A stretch of 64,000 nucleotides of DNA from Cryptomeria japonica (taxonomy: Eukaryota > Streptophyta > Pinopsida > Cupressales > Cupressaceae): positions 409,136,889 to 409,200,888 of the forward strand of contig NC_081408.1 of the NCBI RefSeq assembly GCF_030272615.1, written 5' to 3'. A program made the translations under genes and the position numbers. Under the pieces are notes generated by a model, which was not told the DNA's origin, searched no databases, and was given only the letters and a program-made list of their open reading frames with translations. Positions within the stretch are counted from its first letter, which is position 1. Each line of letters opens with the position of its first letter. This document shows, in pieces, positions 22,497 through 34,694 of the stretch.

Positions 22497-24780
22497 TTTG
22501 TTGTTGTTTGTCTAGATGACATCTTGATTTTTAGTAAGTTTAAGGAAGAATATCTTAGGCATATAGAGATTGTATTGAAGCAATTATGTGATGAGCAACT
22601 AACTATCAATTTGGAGAAATGTGAGTTCATAAAATAGGAGTTGGTATATCTTGGGTTTGTAATCTCAAATGGTGATTTGAAGATGGATACCTCAAAAGTG
22701 GAAGCCATAATTAGTTGGCCTACACCTAAAAAAGCAAGTGAAGTGAGGAGTTTTCATGGTTTGGCACAATTTTATAGGAAGTTCATCAAAGGGTTCAGTG
22801 AGATATGTGCACCTATGCTTGATACAATCAAAGGAGGTGTAAAGACTAAGTTTCAATGGACAAAAGAGGCACAAAAAGGATTTGAACTCTTGAAGACAAA
22901 GGTGGCTACTCAACCTGTCCTTGTTCTTCCAGTCTTTGACAAACTCTTCACCATAGAATGTGATGCAAGCAACATAGCAGTTGGAGTGGTTCTAAGCCAA
23001 GACAACAGACTGGTTGCATTTTTTAATGAAAATATCAATGAATCCAAAAAAAGGTATTCTTGCTATGATTTGGAGTTATATGCACTTGTTCAATCACTTA
23101 GGAAATGGAGGCATTACTTATTACCTAAATAATTTGTGGTTTATATTGATAACCAAGCTCTTAGTTTTCTCAACTCCCAAGAAAAGTCAAATCATATGCA
23201 TATCAAATGGGTAGAGTATTTGCAATCTTATACTTTTACCATTAAGAATAAGAAAGGTCAATGTAATGAGGTTGTTGATGCATTAAGTAGAAGGTTGCTA
23301 ACAGTTCAAGAAGTGCATCTCAAAAGCATTGGAGTTCATAGTTTCAAAGGGTTATATCAAGATGATGAAGATTTTGCTGCCATTTACAAGGTTTGCCAAG
23401 AGTTTAGGAATCATTTTCATAGTGAATATATAGATTTTACTTTGCAAGATGGTCTTTTATTTAAAGGAGGACAACTTTGTGTTCCAAGAGGGTCCATGAG
23501 AGAGACCTTGATGCAAGAGAAGCACAATGGTTGCTTAAGTGGTCATTTTGGGTTGAATAAGACTTTGGAACTTGTTCAAAGATTTTACTATTGGCCAAAG
23601 ATGCAAAGGGATATTAGAAAGTATGTGGAACAATGTGTTGTTTGTCAAAGGGCAAAGGGAACCCCTTCTAATGTTGGACTCTATCAGCTATTACCTATCC
23701 CAAACCAACCATGGGAGTGTGTAAGTATGGATTTTTTTGTTGGTTTACCCAAGACCAAAACTGGATTTGATAGTATCTATGTTGTGGTAGATAGATTTAG
23801 TAAAATGATCCATTTCATTCCATGTAAGGTGACTCATGATGCTAGCCATATTTCTCATTTATTTTTAAGGAAGTCATTAGGATTCATGGTTTACCAATCA
23901 ATATAGTGTAAGATAGAGATACCAAATTCATTGGTCATTTTTGGAAAACTTTATGGTAGAGATTGGGTACTAACTTGTCTTTTAGCTCAACATACCATCC
24001 CCAAATGGATGGCCAAATAGAGGTGGTAAATAGGACACTTCGGAACCTTCTCAGATGTTTGACAAAGGAGTATGGATAAGCTTGGTATCAGATCATCCAT
24101 CAAGCTGAATTTGCTTACAATAACAGTGTGAATAGATCAACCGGTAAAAGTCCTTTTGAAGTAGTTTATGGGATTCATCCAAGAGGTGTGTTGGAGCTTA
24201 GAGACATTGGAAGTATGGAGAAGAGGAGTGGACATGTTTTTGACATGGTTCATTCCATGAAGGAGATTCATGAGCAAGTTAGGCAAGCTTTACAAGAAAA
24301 CTCTCAAAGAATCAAGGACAAAGTGGATGAAAAGAGGAAGAATGTACAATTTTTTGTTGGTGACTTGGTAATGGTTGACTTGAACAAAGAAAGGCTTAAA
24401 AAAGGTGTCCCTATCAAGCTTCAAATGAGAAGGATTGGACCTTGTAAGGCCTTGGCTAAGTATGGGAAAAATGCTTACAAAGTTGATCTACACGGGGACA
24501 TAGCTTTGTCTCCTATTTTTAATGTTGCAGACTTGGTGCAGTACAAAGGAACACTTCCAGAGGAATGCACAAGATTCTTAGATGTCTCTCAATCACTTTT
24601 GGACCCGCCTTTACCACCTCCAACCATGCTACAAGCTGAGAAGGTGTTGGACTCAAGAATTCTTAAGAAGACTAGGCATATCGGCTACATGGAGTATTTG
24701 GTTAAATGACAACATCTTCCAAAATCACAGACCACTTGGGTACCTGAAGAAGACTTTCCAAAGTTTTTAATTTCCCTCTC
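22494..24780 (+). pseudogene. pol: Element C partial RT, RNase H, integrase and chromodomain
   Basis: RT resumes inside its catalytic block (FVVVCLDDILIF; Y of YLDD is C). Then [20 protein letters not shown], RNase H ([47 protein letters not shown]), integrase zinc finger (EKHN...GHFGLNKTL, CVVCQRAKG at 23637), catalytic D in VSMDFFVGLP, D in the RDTKFIGHFW block (about 23920), E in QIEVVNRT (about 24018), and the tail open at 24128-24709. The C-terminus EKVLDSRILKKTRHIGYMEY ... TTWVPEEDF is a chromodomain, read through a TGA at 24707 where tryptophan is expected. One RT-RNase H-integrase frame (22497-23906) carries stops at 22635 and 23130; integrase then shifts frame. Not functional. Confidence 0.88.
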
Positions 24781-24813
24781 TTTGTTTCCTAAAGGAGTCA
24801 CTTCACTTCTTTC

Positions 24814-24827
24814 TCATTGGGGGAGTA
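24814..24827 (+). promoter_or_regulatory. Element C polypurine tract
   Basis: TTGGGGGAGTA directly before the 3' LTR start TGGTGCAG. Element F has the similar AAGGGAGTA at the same place. Confidence 0.75.
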
Positions 24828-25435
24828 TGGTGCAGCAGCACCTAGATTTCTTGATGAATTTTCACAATTTTGGAGTGAATGATCCTCAATTGGATCAATG
24901 AGTGAATAAAGGACTATTGGTAGGTCCAAAAGTGTGTTTTAAGGTTATTGGTAGTTTGATTGTCTCTAGTGTTAACTTATTTTCTCAATTTTGGCCAATG
25001 TGCCTTTGTAAGCCTAAAATGGCATCATTTAGCAAAATTGGGTAAAAATCCTTTTAAGGCCTCATGTGGCTTTTGGAAATGTTGGTTTGATGTTAGGTAA
25101 CCATCCTAGTAGGTTTAGAGTGTGTAGATATGCACATGTTTCAAAAATGCATTGTGGAGCAAAAGTTGTCATGTTTGCTTGACAACTTTTTGCAACAATG
25201 TGAGCAATTTTTAAAAAATGATCGAATTGGTGGTTAGAGAACTGATGGGTGGTTGGTTATGAGTAATTAGGAATATATAAGGCCTTTCAAATCATTTTAA
25301 GGGGGTTGGAAGATCCAAAGACTAAATTTTGAATAACAATTGAGGCAATTTCCATATTTTGCATAAAAACTTGTTAAATTGCTTATAGCAGTCCGTACTA
25401 GATGGATTGATTTGGGTATTGTTATTTCATGGTGG
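24828..25435 (+). repeat. Element C 3' LTR, left part
   Basis: Matches the 5' LTR from its first base to about position 600, then is cut by element B. The last five bases, GGTGG (25431-25435), are repeated at 44898-44902 as the target duplication of B. Confidence 0.93.
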
Positions 25436-25995
25436 TGTATATGGTGAAAATGGATAACAATAATAACAATATTGAAAGGCTAATTGAATTCAACAACAAA
25501 ACCCTAGCCTAACAATCAACAAAGATCCACCATAACATATGAAGATTACCTAAGACAATGCAAATCACATGAAATCACAAAGATTATAGCATCACATGTC
25601 CAATAGGGTTTTGATCTCCATTCTTCCTATCTCCATTGATCTTTCCTGATATATTTGCTCTCAGATTTTATATGCACAAGAGCTCAACAAAGAACGGAAT
25701 GTGGTTGCAAGTAGGATCATAGTGTAGTCAATTGCATAAAAGATGATTAGAATACATAGAATGATTAGGATGATTGATTAGAATGCATAGAATGATTAGG
25801 GTTTGATAATGAAGGAAGCATCTCCTTATATAGAAGACACTATATGAAATGGAGGGATAAGATTGAGAGGTGTAAAAGGAGGTCGGCTATGATTAGAGGG
25901 TAGGTAAAAGAAATAATAAAATAATGAAAGGGGTAGGTAGTGTATGAATTAAGAGTTGAATGACATGTGTCATAGGTAGAAAAGGCTAATGAATT
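25436..25995 (-). repeat. Element B 3' LTR, outer part (interrupted)
   Basis: Begins on the plus strand TGTATATGGTGAAAATGG and matches 44083-44643 with about twelve differences. Ends in the LINE target duplication (25977-25995). Its minus-strand TATA box TATATAAGG lies at 25832-25825 (plus CCTTATATA). Confidence 0.95.
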
Positions 25996-26018
25996 TTTTA
26001 TTTTTTTTGATCGATAAA

Positions 26019-27430
26019 AGGCCGAAGCCAAATTTTATTTCTATTATAATAAATATTACATCTCCATTCAGTGTGGGCACTGGTAGGAAAGAATGGAGAT
26101 AAGAAAACCTCCGGTCTAGCCCGGATCCCTTATGGGATCAGATATTATAAACAACTGTAAATTTTACAATTCCTCTTCTGAGGATGGAGGCTACCTTTTA
26201 TAGACATTTTAGTTTCTTTCTATACATAGATTCTTTGCAAATCTTTTCCCGGTTGGATCCATCCTTTCAGTTTTGGCAAAACCTCTTATACTTTGAGCTT
26301 TATCTTTTGTCCTGTATCCCGAATCTGCAAAACCTTATTGCATCTTGCTTTGCCAGACTGTTAGAAGCATTGTATACATAATAACATGCAACAATCATTC
26401 AATGAGTATTAACATCTTTTCTATCTTATGTAGGAGGATTATAGCCTGGATATCCCTTAGCTTGAAACCATCTTAACCTTTTGGGTTTCAATTTAAGAGA
26501 TTAGCTAGGCTACAATTCTGCCTACACTAATGAAAAGGATCAATTTCTGTCAGTTTCATCAGAATTTTTAATTACTTCTACCTCTGCAGACATCTAATTC
26601 ACCATAGAAGGAAGATAAAACATCAACATAAATATATTCATATGCATATGTATGTATATTGATATACCTATATGCAAGTTAGTCAATCATTGAATCGGAT
26701 AGAATTGTCATGTATATATATAGATGCACACAAATATATATATGTATGGATAAAAGAAATGAAATAACAAAAGAGCACAAGAGCCTATCCAAATGCATAT
26801 CATATATAGTTCCTTCTGTATATCTGTATACATATCTAAGCCTGAACTTATCCTCTTCTTCCCTCCACAATACTTCAAAAAAACATGCAACCCATACCTC
26901 AGGTGTTTGTAAGAACCCAAATGAACCCCATACTATAAAGAAAGGGCAACTCAAAAAACACTAAGAGATGTCAAACACTATGGCTTTCTATAAAAACCTT
27001 TTATACCATATAACCGACGTAGCTGTAACCCAAGATATCTGTCTCGTATTTAACAAAAGGCTTATATCCTATGCTATAATGATAACCATCATTATCCGAT
27101 ACATAGAATAAGAGTCTTAAGTACCAAATTTCAGAATACCAGTAATCTTAGCACAGAGACACATAACCTGCCAGACCCTAATTGTCATTAGAAGGCATAG
27201 TAGATTCCTCATTGATGTCAATTCCCTCGCTGTCCAGGTAAGTCTCAACCTAGTCTACTCGCTTTGGAGGGGTGACCTGCATGAGCTAGAGCAAGAATAC
27301 CAGGCTACTTCCAATCTCCTCTATTCTCGCCTAAAAGATCCGTATTTCACCCACACACAGAATTGGGTATCTAGGAACAAGAGAGGAATGAAATATACAA
27401 ACAGATATATGAATGTTAATATACGAATAG

Positions 27431-27461
<31 letters not shown>

Positions 27462-27472
27462 TATATTGTTTC

Positions 27473-27503
<31 letters not shown>

Positions 27504-27533
27504 GAGTGTGTAATTGTGTGTGTGTCTATTTAC

Positions 27534-27587
<54 letters not shown>

Positions 27588-27589
27588 GA

Positions 27590-27623
<34 letters not shown>

Positions 27624-27748
27624 GAATATATATATGTATATATTTATATATATATGCATACATTAAATGTCATGAATCAATCCTAAAATACCCGAAGATA
27701 AATATATATGTGTTTATATATATATATACATATATATATATATGTGAG

Positions 27749-27779
<31 letters not shown>

Positions 27780-27897
27780 GAAGCTTAATATACCATAATG
27801 CAGATATAAGGAATCGGTGACAGCAACCTCCTAGAGCTAATAAATGAGGGGCTTGGATAGGAATAAGATGGAAGAGAGACATGACCATCCCCCTTAT
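26019..27897 (-). other. LINE 3' untranslated region
   Basis: Non-coding from the ORF2 stop to the A-tail. Contains a large compound microsatellite (27432-27776) and AT-rich words (26640-26760). ORFs on either strand here are repeat artefacts. Confidence 0.7.
27432..27776. repeat. Compound (AT)n/(TG)n/(CA)n microsatellite with dyad symmetry
   Basis: Order: (AT) tract, about 27440-27500; (GT)-rich, 27500-27525; (CA)-rich, 27533-27572; (TA) tracts 27572-27660 and 27700-27776. The TG half and CA half are inverted relative to each other, so the block could fold on itself. It sits in the LINE 3' region. Confidence 0.9.
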
Positions 27898-30800
27898 TCA
27901 ATCTGAGGAAATTCCCTTCCTATAGACATACGAATTGCCATCTGCCCCTAAATTGGCTAACTTGTCTGCTATAGTATTACCTTCCCTATAAATATGTTTA
28001 ATTGAAGTTTCCTCAAAGTATTTGATCAAATCCAGGGTTCTTATTAATTCTGCTTTCAGTTTCTAGTTTGACACTTCTCTAGTCCTGACGGCATTTATAG
28101 TTAAGGTCGAATCACCTTCAATTTCTAGATTTTTAATCTTGAGTGATTTAGCTATAATCAATCCCTCCCTCAAAGCTGTAAACTCAGCCATGTTGTTCGT
28201 AGCCTCACCAATGGGTTTGTTAATGCTAGCTATTAATGTTCCATCTTCTTGGTGAATAGCACACCCTATACTTGCTACACCAGGGTTCCCACGGGAAGCA
28301 CCATCAAAGTTTAGCTTAGCCCAGCCCTTTCGGGGTGGCTCCCATTTTGTTAGCTTCCTATCTATTTCAGCCTGACTACCTCCAATCCCTATGAATGGGG
28401 GAATTATCAAACCCATCCATTTAGAACGAAGAACCTCATCCCATCTGGTTAAATTAATAGACTTTTGTTGTGTATGTCTGAGTCTATTATTAAATTTTTC
28501 CACAATTGTTACCTCGATCTTATTTAGAAGGGATTCTACCCTCAATTTTGATTCTTTAAAGATTCGCCTGTTTCTCTCCTTCCAAATTTCCCATATGAGG
28601 ATTGCCAGTGCTATTGTCCACACTAGGTGATATATATCCTTTGTTTGAGGAGGTTGCCAACTAAGCAACCATTCTGAAATGTCCCTAGGTCTCGGGGTCT
28701 GCCAACCTAGGCTTGAGCAAAGCCAGTCCCAACATTTTTGGCTGAAACTACATTCGAGAAGCAGATGATCCACATTCTCTTCCTCTGATTCGCAAAGAGG
28801 GCATCTCGATGGTCCTGAGAAACCTAATTTTGAGAACCAATCTGTGGTAAGAATCCTTTTTTGGAAAGCTGCCCATGAGAAGATTCCTACTTTGGGGAGA
28901 CCAATGTTATTCCAGCATAGGCTAATCGAAAAATTAGGATTGGTTATAGCTCGTTTGAGTTTTAAAAGTGAATATCCTTCTTTGGCTTTATAAATGCCCG
29001 ATGGACTACCCGCCCATATTATCCTGTCTTTCCCACTATGTAATGATAAATGCCTATGCCTCAAATTATTCCAGAGGATTTCCTTGTCTGCATTTGTCAA
29101 GTTCAGCTCATCAAGGGGTTTCCACTCCCAACCCAAAGCGGGATCATTGGAGATAAGCTTAATATAATCCTTAACAAACCTACCCCTGATTGATTTGCAA
29201 TGTTCTATTAGATCTTCGCTTATACCTATTTTGTCTAAGGCTGTATAGCCCCCCCAGGAGTCTTCCCAGAACAGTGCCTCAGATCCTTCCGCAATATCCC
29301 ATGTTAGATAATTATTGATCACCTCTCTACATTCTAGCATAAAATTCCAGACTTTGGATCCCTTGGGTAGTATTTCCGTCCTCAGTATACTATCAAGGTT
29401 GGAGTTTGTAAGGTATTTCGCTTTGAGGATTCTTACCCATTTAAGATCAGGTTCTGAGTACATTTTCTAGACTAACTTCGCCCCCAGAGCCATGTTTTTA
29501 ACCCCCAGATATTTGATGCCAACTCCCCCTATACTGATAGGTTGGCTAATTTTATCCCAAGAAATTAAAGCAAATTTCTTTTTGTCTGAGGTCATGTTCC
29601 AAAAGAACTTCCTCATCTTTTTTACCATTTCTAGTCTAGCTCCTTTAGGTAATTGCTGGCAGGACATTTGATATATCGGTATTGTTGCCATTACAGCTTT
29701 TAATAATGTAATCCTCCCAGCCGAAGAGAGGCATTTGTTCTTCCAAGAATTCAACCCGAGATCCATCTTTTCTAAGATGCCTTTCCATAATGAATTAATA
29801 TTGTTTCCCTTATCCATCGAAATCCCTAGATATTTACAAGGAAGTTTGCCTTTATCAAACCCTAAGATATGACAAATATCTGTCTCTATGCTTTGAGATG
29901 TGTTGAAGAAGAAGATTTTAGATTTACTCTTGTTTACTTCCTGACCAGAAGCTAATGCATAGATGTCAAGTATCCTTTTGAAAGCCATGGCTTCAGTCCT
30001 ATTCGCACTTCCCATCAGCATTGTGTCATCAGCAAACTGCTGATGGGTGATGGCCTCCATCCCTTCAGTAATTTTAATGCCTTTAATAATCTGATTCAAT
30101 CGAGCCCTAGTAATGATTCTCCCAAGGCCCTCTGCCATTATGATAAATAAGAAAGGGGATAAAGGATCTCCTTGTCTAATCCCTCTAGAAATCTGGAAGA
30201 AGCCTGCTGGGGAACCATTTATAAGTATTGAAACCCTGGGAGATGAGATGCATTCGAATATTAAGTTAATCCATCGTTTAGAAAAACCAAAGGATTCTAA
30301 AAATTTACACAAAAATCTCCAATCAACTTTATCATAAGCCTTCTTAATGTCTAATTTGATCATCATATCAGCTGATCGATTCTGTTGTATCGAGTGCATG
30401 ACTTCTTGAGCAATAATTATGCCATCAAAGATAGATCTACCTGGCACAAATCCGGTCTGTTCTGCTGAGATAATGCAAGGGAGAATGTCTTTTAATCTAT
30501 TAGCTAAAGTTTTAGTAAATAGTTTGTAAATTGTGTTGCATAAGGAAATAGGTCGGAAGTCTTCAAAATTTCTTGATTCCTCCTTCTTTGGAATCAAGGT
30601 GATGAAAGTATTGTTGATCTCCCTCAAAATACTTCCAGAATTTCTTACTGCTTCCAATGCTTCCACTACCTCCTTACCAATAATGTGCCAACATTTTTGA
30701 AAAAAGAAAGCAGGAAAACCATCAGGGCCGGGGGCTTTATCAGGGTTGAGTTGCCCCAATGCTAATTTTACTTCTGATTCTGTAAATTTGTTGCTTAGCG

Positions 30801-32112
30801 CTTTGTTTTGATTTTCAGATATGATCTTAGGAATATTCCTAAGCAAAGTCAAATTGGCGTCTATAAGGGAAGATTCTGAACTGAACAGGGTTTTAAAATG
30901 GTTCACTGCTTCTATAGCAATGTCCTTTTGATCTTCCAATAGTATACCATTATTACTCATAATCTTGTGAATACTATTAGTGTTCCTCCTATTTTTTGTA
31001 CTGTTGTGAAAGAACTTAGTATTCCTGTCCCCATTTTGTAGCCAATTCTCTCTTGACTTTTGTTTCCAAAATATTTCTTCCTTTGTTAGCGTATCCTCAT
31101 ATTTCCTGAGAAGCTCCTTTTCTTTGAGGAAGCTATCCTGATCCATTCCTAGTCTAAACACTTTTTCATTTAGGTCTGCGATTTCTTTTTCTAATGAAAT
31201 TTTGGTTTCAAAAATGTTACCGAATACTTCACTATGCCATTTCAATAGCTTGCTCTTGATATGTTTTAGTTTATTTACTAGACAAAACATCTTTGAGCCC
31301 TGAAAATTCCCCTCTGACCACCAGCTGGAGATGAGATCATAGAAATCCGGATTTTGCATCCACATTTTTTCAAATTTAAAAGGGCAACACCTTGGTGTTG
31401 CCTCACCCTCAATGTTGAGGATGACAGGATAATGGTCAGACCCTGATGATGGGAGTAACGAAGCTGAAAGATTAACAGCTAGATCACTCAAGTTCCCCCT
31501 AAATAGGAATCTATCTAATCTCTCTGCGATTTGTGTAAAGCCTGATCTTCTATTGTTCCAGGTATACACTCCATTACTAGTTTCTATATCTATCAGATTG
31601 TCATGAGCAACCCACTCTCTAAAATCTTTTAAGGACTGCGGTTCCCTTCGAATACCACCCTTTTTTTCTGATAAATTTAGGATAGCATTGAAGTCCCCTC
31701 CTAGAATAACAGGGGAAGAGGTGTCTAGCCCAATCATGAATGATATTTCAGACCAAACTCTGCGCTTTCTTGCATCTGGGATCGGGCCATAAATGTTAAT
31801 TAGAGTAAATGTGAGATTGCTGTGTTTGCTAGTTGCCTTTCCCAATAACCAGTTTCTGTTTCCTGCTATTGGACAAAATAATGTGCTACGCGGGTTCCAA
31901 ATGATTCCTAAACCACCTAAATCTCCCCTGGCTTCCACAAATTCACAGCTAAGAAGACCTAATTTCCTTTTAAAAGCCTCAGCTTCTACTTGGGCCAGTT
32001 TAGTCTCTTGTATGAGAACGATGTCATGTTTCCATTTTATAATGTTGCGTCTAATTAGACGCTATTTGTTAGGGGCATTCATGCCCCTAACATTCCATGT
32101 TGAGATTTTCAT
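27898..32112 (-). pseudogene. LINE ORF2: endonuclease, reverse transcriptase, zinc finger, RNase H
   Basis: Starts at ATG 32112 (MKISTWNVRGMNAPNK), whose codon overlaps the ORF1 stop as ATGA. Apurinic-type endonuclease: QETKL, GGDFNAIL (about 31700), SGSDHYPVIL (about 31440). RT: PDKAPGPDGFPAFFF (about 30720), KLDIKKAYDKVDW, SRGIRQGDPLSPFLF, catalytic FADD at 30035-30024. Zinc finger: CPLCESEEENVDHLLLEC (about 28800). RNase H: KLNFDGASRGNPGVASIGC (about 28315), NMAEFTALREGL, EGDSTLTI, and ADKLANLGA after a stop. One frame of 1405 codons with only three stops: codon 17 (TAG 32064-32062), TAG 29469-29467 after GAKLV, and TAG 28065-28063 after VSN. The real end is TGA 27900-27898. It would nick the target and copy the LINE RNA. 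Confidence 0.95.
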
Positions 32113-33653
32113 TGGACCGTGGGAAGGCCCTTCCCCTTCCGAGCATCAAAGAAGGCTATTAATTTGCCTTGATCCTTTGCATTTCCATCCTGCATTCTTA
32201 ATTCGCTCAATGATTTTCTGCCTCTACTTTTAGCTTCTTTAGCGCAGTCAGGAAAAAAATTTCCGGCATAGATGTTTTTTATCCCTAAGGTTTGCTGGGA
32301 ATCATTCACTTCCTTTCCATCATCCTCTCTCAGATGGGACTGAGCTATTGTGTAATCATTATCAGGGAGAGGTATGATATCTCCTTCCCTATTCTCATTA
32401 TTATCTTCCTCATCCATAGAAGCCATGATTTCCTGAATTAGAAACCTCTTCTCGGCTTCCTCTTCCGGTGAAAGATTTTCAATTTATTTATTATTGAATA
32501 CCTCTAATACTGCAGCCATTCTAGAAGAAATTTCTTCTTGATCTACCTCATTTTCTTGTCCCATGTTTTCGATTGTCTTTGTTTCAGGTGGAATTCTCAA
32601 TGAATCCACCAAATCGGAGATTCTTTTTGACATCTCCACTAGGGCTTCTTCTTTAATAGAATTTGCCTCTTCTATTATCTTATCAATATCTCTGATATTA
32701 CTGATATTATTGTGTTTATTTTCATCTGCGTGAGCCTCTAGAGGGCAATTAGCTTGTACAGGGGTTGATTGCAATATGATGTTTTCATAAAGTGCTGAAA
32801 GAGGGTTTTCCTTTCGATCGACACTTTTTACCAGTTCTGGGCATGATTTCAACCATATATCAATTTCATTTATGTCCCCATTATAGAAGGTGGGATGAAT
32901 GCTCCACTCCCCCCTGTTTGATACTAACATGGTGGGTTCTAAGTCCGGAGAATCAATGGCTAATTCTACTAAGATTTTGATGTGCTTATTTAAAACCTCT
33001 CTCTCTAACCCTTCATAGCCCAAAAAAGACCCAAAATGTTCCCCTATGCATTCTAAGATTTTGAAATTTATACATTCGACTGGTAATGCGCCCAGATTAA
33101 TCCATCTTGGGCATTTATTTAAAATCTGAGAGTGAGGGTCAAAATTCGGCATCCATTCACAGCGTAAGAAACCATATCCTTTATATAATTTTAACTTACC
33201 ATAGAGAATGTCATCCCTTGTATTTTGATTATCACACAGAATTGAGAGAAAATTATTTTCCAGGAGAGTAATACTTACCTTTCCCGGATATAGGGCATAC
33301 CACCAGTCGATAACCTTCTTTATATCTTCTCCGAATCCTATCCATTTTACAAATACCCCACACTGGCTATATAGATTCCATTGGGGTTCCATCAAATTTG
33401 TCAGGATGTTACATATTCTCCTCTGCCTAATCTTAGGTTTTGGCTTAAAAACTCTAATTTTCCCAAGCAGCACCAGATTAGCCCCAGATGCCGGAGATTG
33501 TTTTGTGTCTATGCTTTTGAGCCTATCAAAGTTTAATGAAACATCTCTTCGTTTGCCTATCTTCCTCTTGTTTTTTTTTTGAGTGATATACCTACCATTT
33601 CCCGTCGGAGGGTTGCGACTTGGCTTCGGTTTTACCTGCCCTAATTTCTTCAT
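32109..33653 (-). pseudogene. LINE ORF1, gag-like RNA-binding protein (DUF4283 type)
   Basis: One frame of 515 codons broken by a single TAA at 32486-32484, after VFNNK; downstream it continues to the TGA at 32111-32109. The N-terminus is basic (MKKLGQVKPKPSRNPPTGNG). The middle matches the DUF4283 domain of plant LINE ORF1 proteins (VFVKWIGFGEDIKKVIDWW, GYGFLRCEWMPNFDPHSQIL, CPRWINLGALPVE). No classical CCHC knuckle seen. An overlapping ORF in another frame (33861-33592) may be leader sequence, or the true N-terminus before a frameshift at the A10 run near 33575. The role is to coat LINE RNA. Confidence 0.9.
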
Positions 33654-33914
33654 TTTTCCCTAATATGTCTGCTCTGTAAGCCGAATCCCACCTTGCGTTC
33701 AATATCGAATAATGGGCCAATGTTTCTCTTGCAGGGTGTTTCTTGCATGGCGGGCTGAAGACAGTAATACTGCTCGGGCATGTGGCAAAAACCTGTCTGC
33801 GCCCCCCCGATGGATTGCTTTGAAAGTTCGCTGAATTATGATTTTGCATATTCGCTATCATAAGAATAATGTTTTTGCCTGAACATAAAGTTGATGTAGG
33901 ATATAGAAGTAAGA
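33654..33914 (-). other. LINE 5' leader
   Basis: Between the target duplication and ORF1. It contains an 89-codon ORF (33861-33592, MIANMQNHNSANFQSNPSGG) overlapping ORF1 in another frame; whether it is translated is unknown. Confidence 0.5.
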
Positions 33915-33933
33915 TAGAAAAGGCTAATGAATT

Positions 33934-34187
33934 AATTAAATAAATAAAGATTTATTTAATTAATAGAAGAAGTAGGATAATTAAATAAATAAGAATATTT
34001 ATTTAATTTAGGAAAAGGATAATTTAAATAAATAAATGTATTTATTTAAATGAGAAATAAGGCTAGAAGAGGATAAATGAATTAATTAAATAAATAAGGA
34101 TTTATTTAATTAATAGAAGAATTAAGCTTAGATAATTAAATAAATAAAATATTTATTTAATTAGACATGACAATTTTAGTGTCTACA
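33934..34187 (-). repeat. Element B 3' LTR, inner part, with AT palindromes
   Basis: Resumes the LTR after the LINE and ends at TGTCTACA (34187). It matches 44644-44897 except for one missing G near the end. Contains five short AT-only inverted repeats such as ATTAAATAAATAAGAATATT with its partner TTTATTTAAT. Confidence 0.95.
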
Positions 34188-34201
34188 TTTTGCCCCTCTT
34201 T
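34188..34201 (-). promoter_or_regulatory. Element B polypurine tract
   Basis: Read on the minus strand: AAAGAGGGGCAAAA immediately before the LTR start TGTAGACAC. Same core as in E1. Confidence 0.8.
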
Positions 34202-34426
34202 GAGACAATGCGGCTTGTCGCGTTGTTTCAAAGAAGATAAGATGAACTGATACAGAGTTGCCCCAAGATGGGAATGATATGCCCCCTCGAGAGATTGGAT
34301 GAAAATGTCTGAAAAGATTGCAGACAATCTCTCGATAAGAAAGAAAGGCTAGAATGGATTGACCGAATAAAGTGACAAAGTCATGGGATAATGAAGACTG
34401 ACTCAAGAAACGAGGGCTAGGGCAGT

Positions 34427-34434
34427 CTATAAGA
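34427..34434 (+). promoter_or_regulatory. Possible TATA box of the B antisense PMD gene
   Basis: CTATAAGA, 92 bases upstream of the exon 1 ATG at 34526 and inside the element, in plus orientation. A sensible promoter position for an antisense gene, but TATA-like words are common in AT-rich DNA. Confidence 0.3.
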
Positions 34435-34694
34435 TAGACCATGAGGGAAATACATCCTCATTGTCATCCACACCTCCAAGAGATTAGAGTGCAGAGCGAG
34501 AATAGAGCAGTAGCAGTCAGCAGCGATGGCCTTTGTTCATAGATTCGACCGCGTTCACCGATTTCAAAGGCCAGCAGAGGCAGGAGAGCCGGTAAGTATT
34601 ACCAAACCTCCTTCTACTTTGACGCATTTAATTTTGTCATTAATGCATGTCAAATAGTGTAATAAATGCGCTTAGACTAGGGTCCAAAAAGTGT

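Larger units (their letters stand above)
25996..33914 (-). mobile_element. Full-length plant L1-type LINE, minus strand
   Basis: Inserted in the 3' LTR of element B, with a 19-base target duplication TAGAAAAGGCTAATGAATT at 25977-25995 and 33915-33933. On the minus strand: 5' leader from 33914, ORF1 33653-32109, ORF2 32112-27898, a 1.9 kb 3' untranslated region with microsatellites, and a 3' end GGCTTCGGCCTTTTATCGAT followed by a short A-rich tail (plus T-run 25996-26018). Both termini are intact. The total of 7.9 kb is long because of the 3' region. Inactivated by four internal stops, each explainable by one transition. Confidence 0.94.

Noticed and set aside
27321-27888. ORFs rich in Ile, Tyr, His and Thr on both strands
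   Set aside because: Produced by the AT/CA microsatellite; no codon structure beyond the repeat.
28391-28630. Plus-strand ORFs opposite LINE ORF2 (also 28968-29156, 30113-30337, 31793-32233)
   Set aside because: Shadows of the well-supported minus-strand ORF2.
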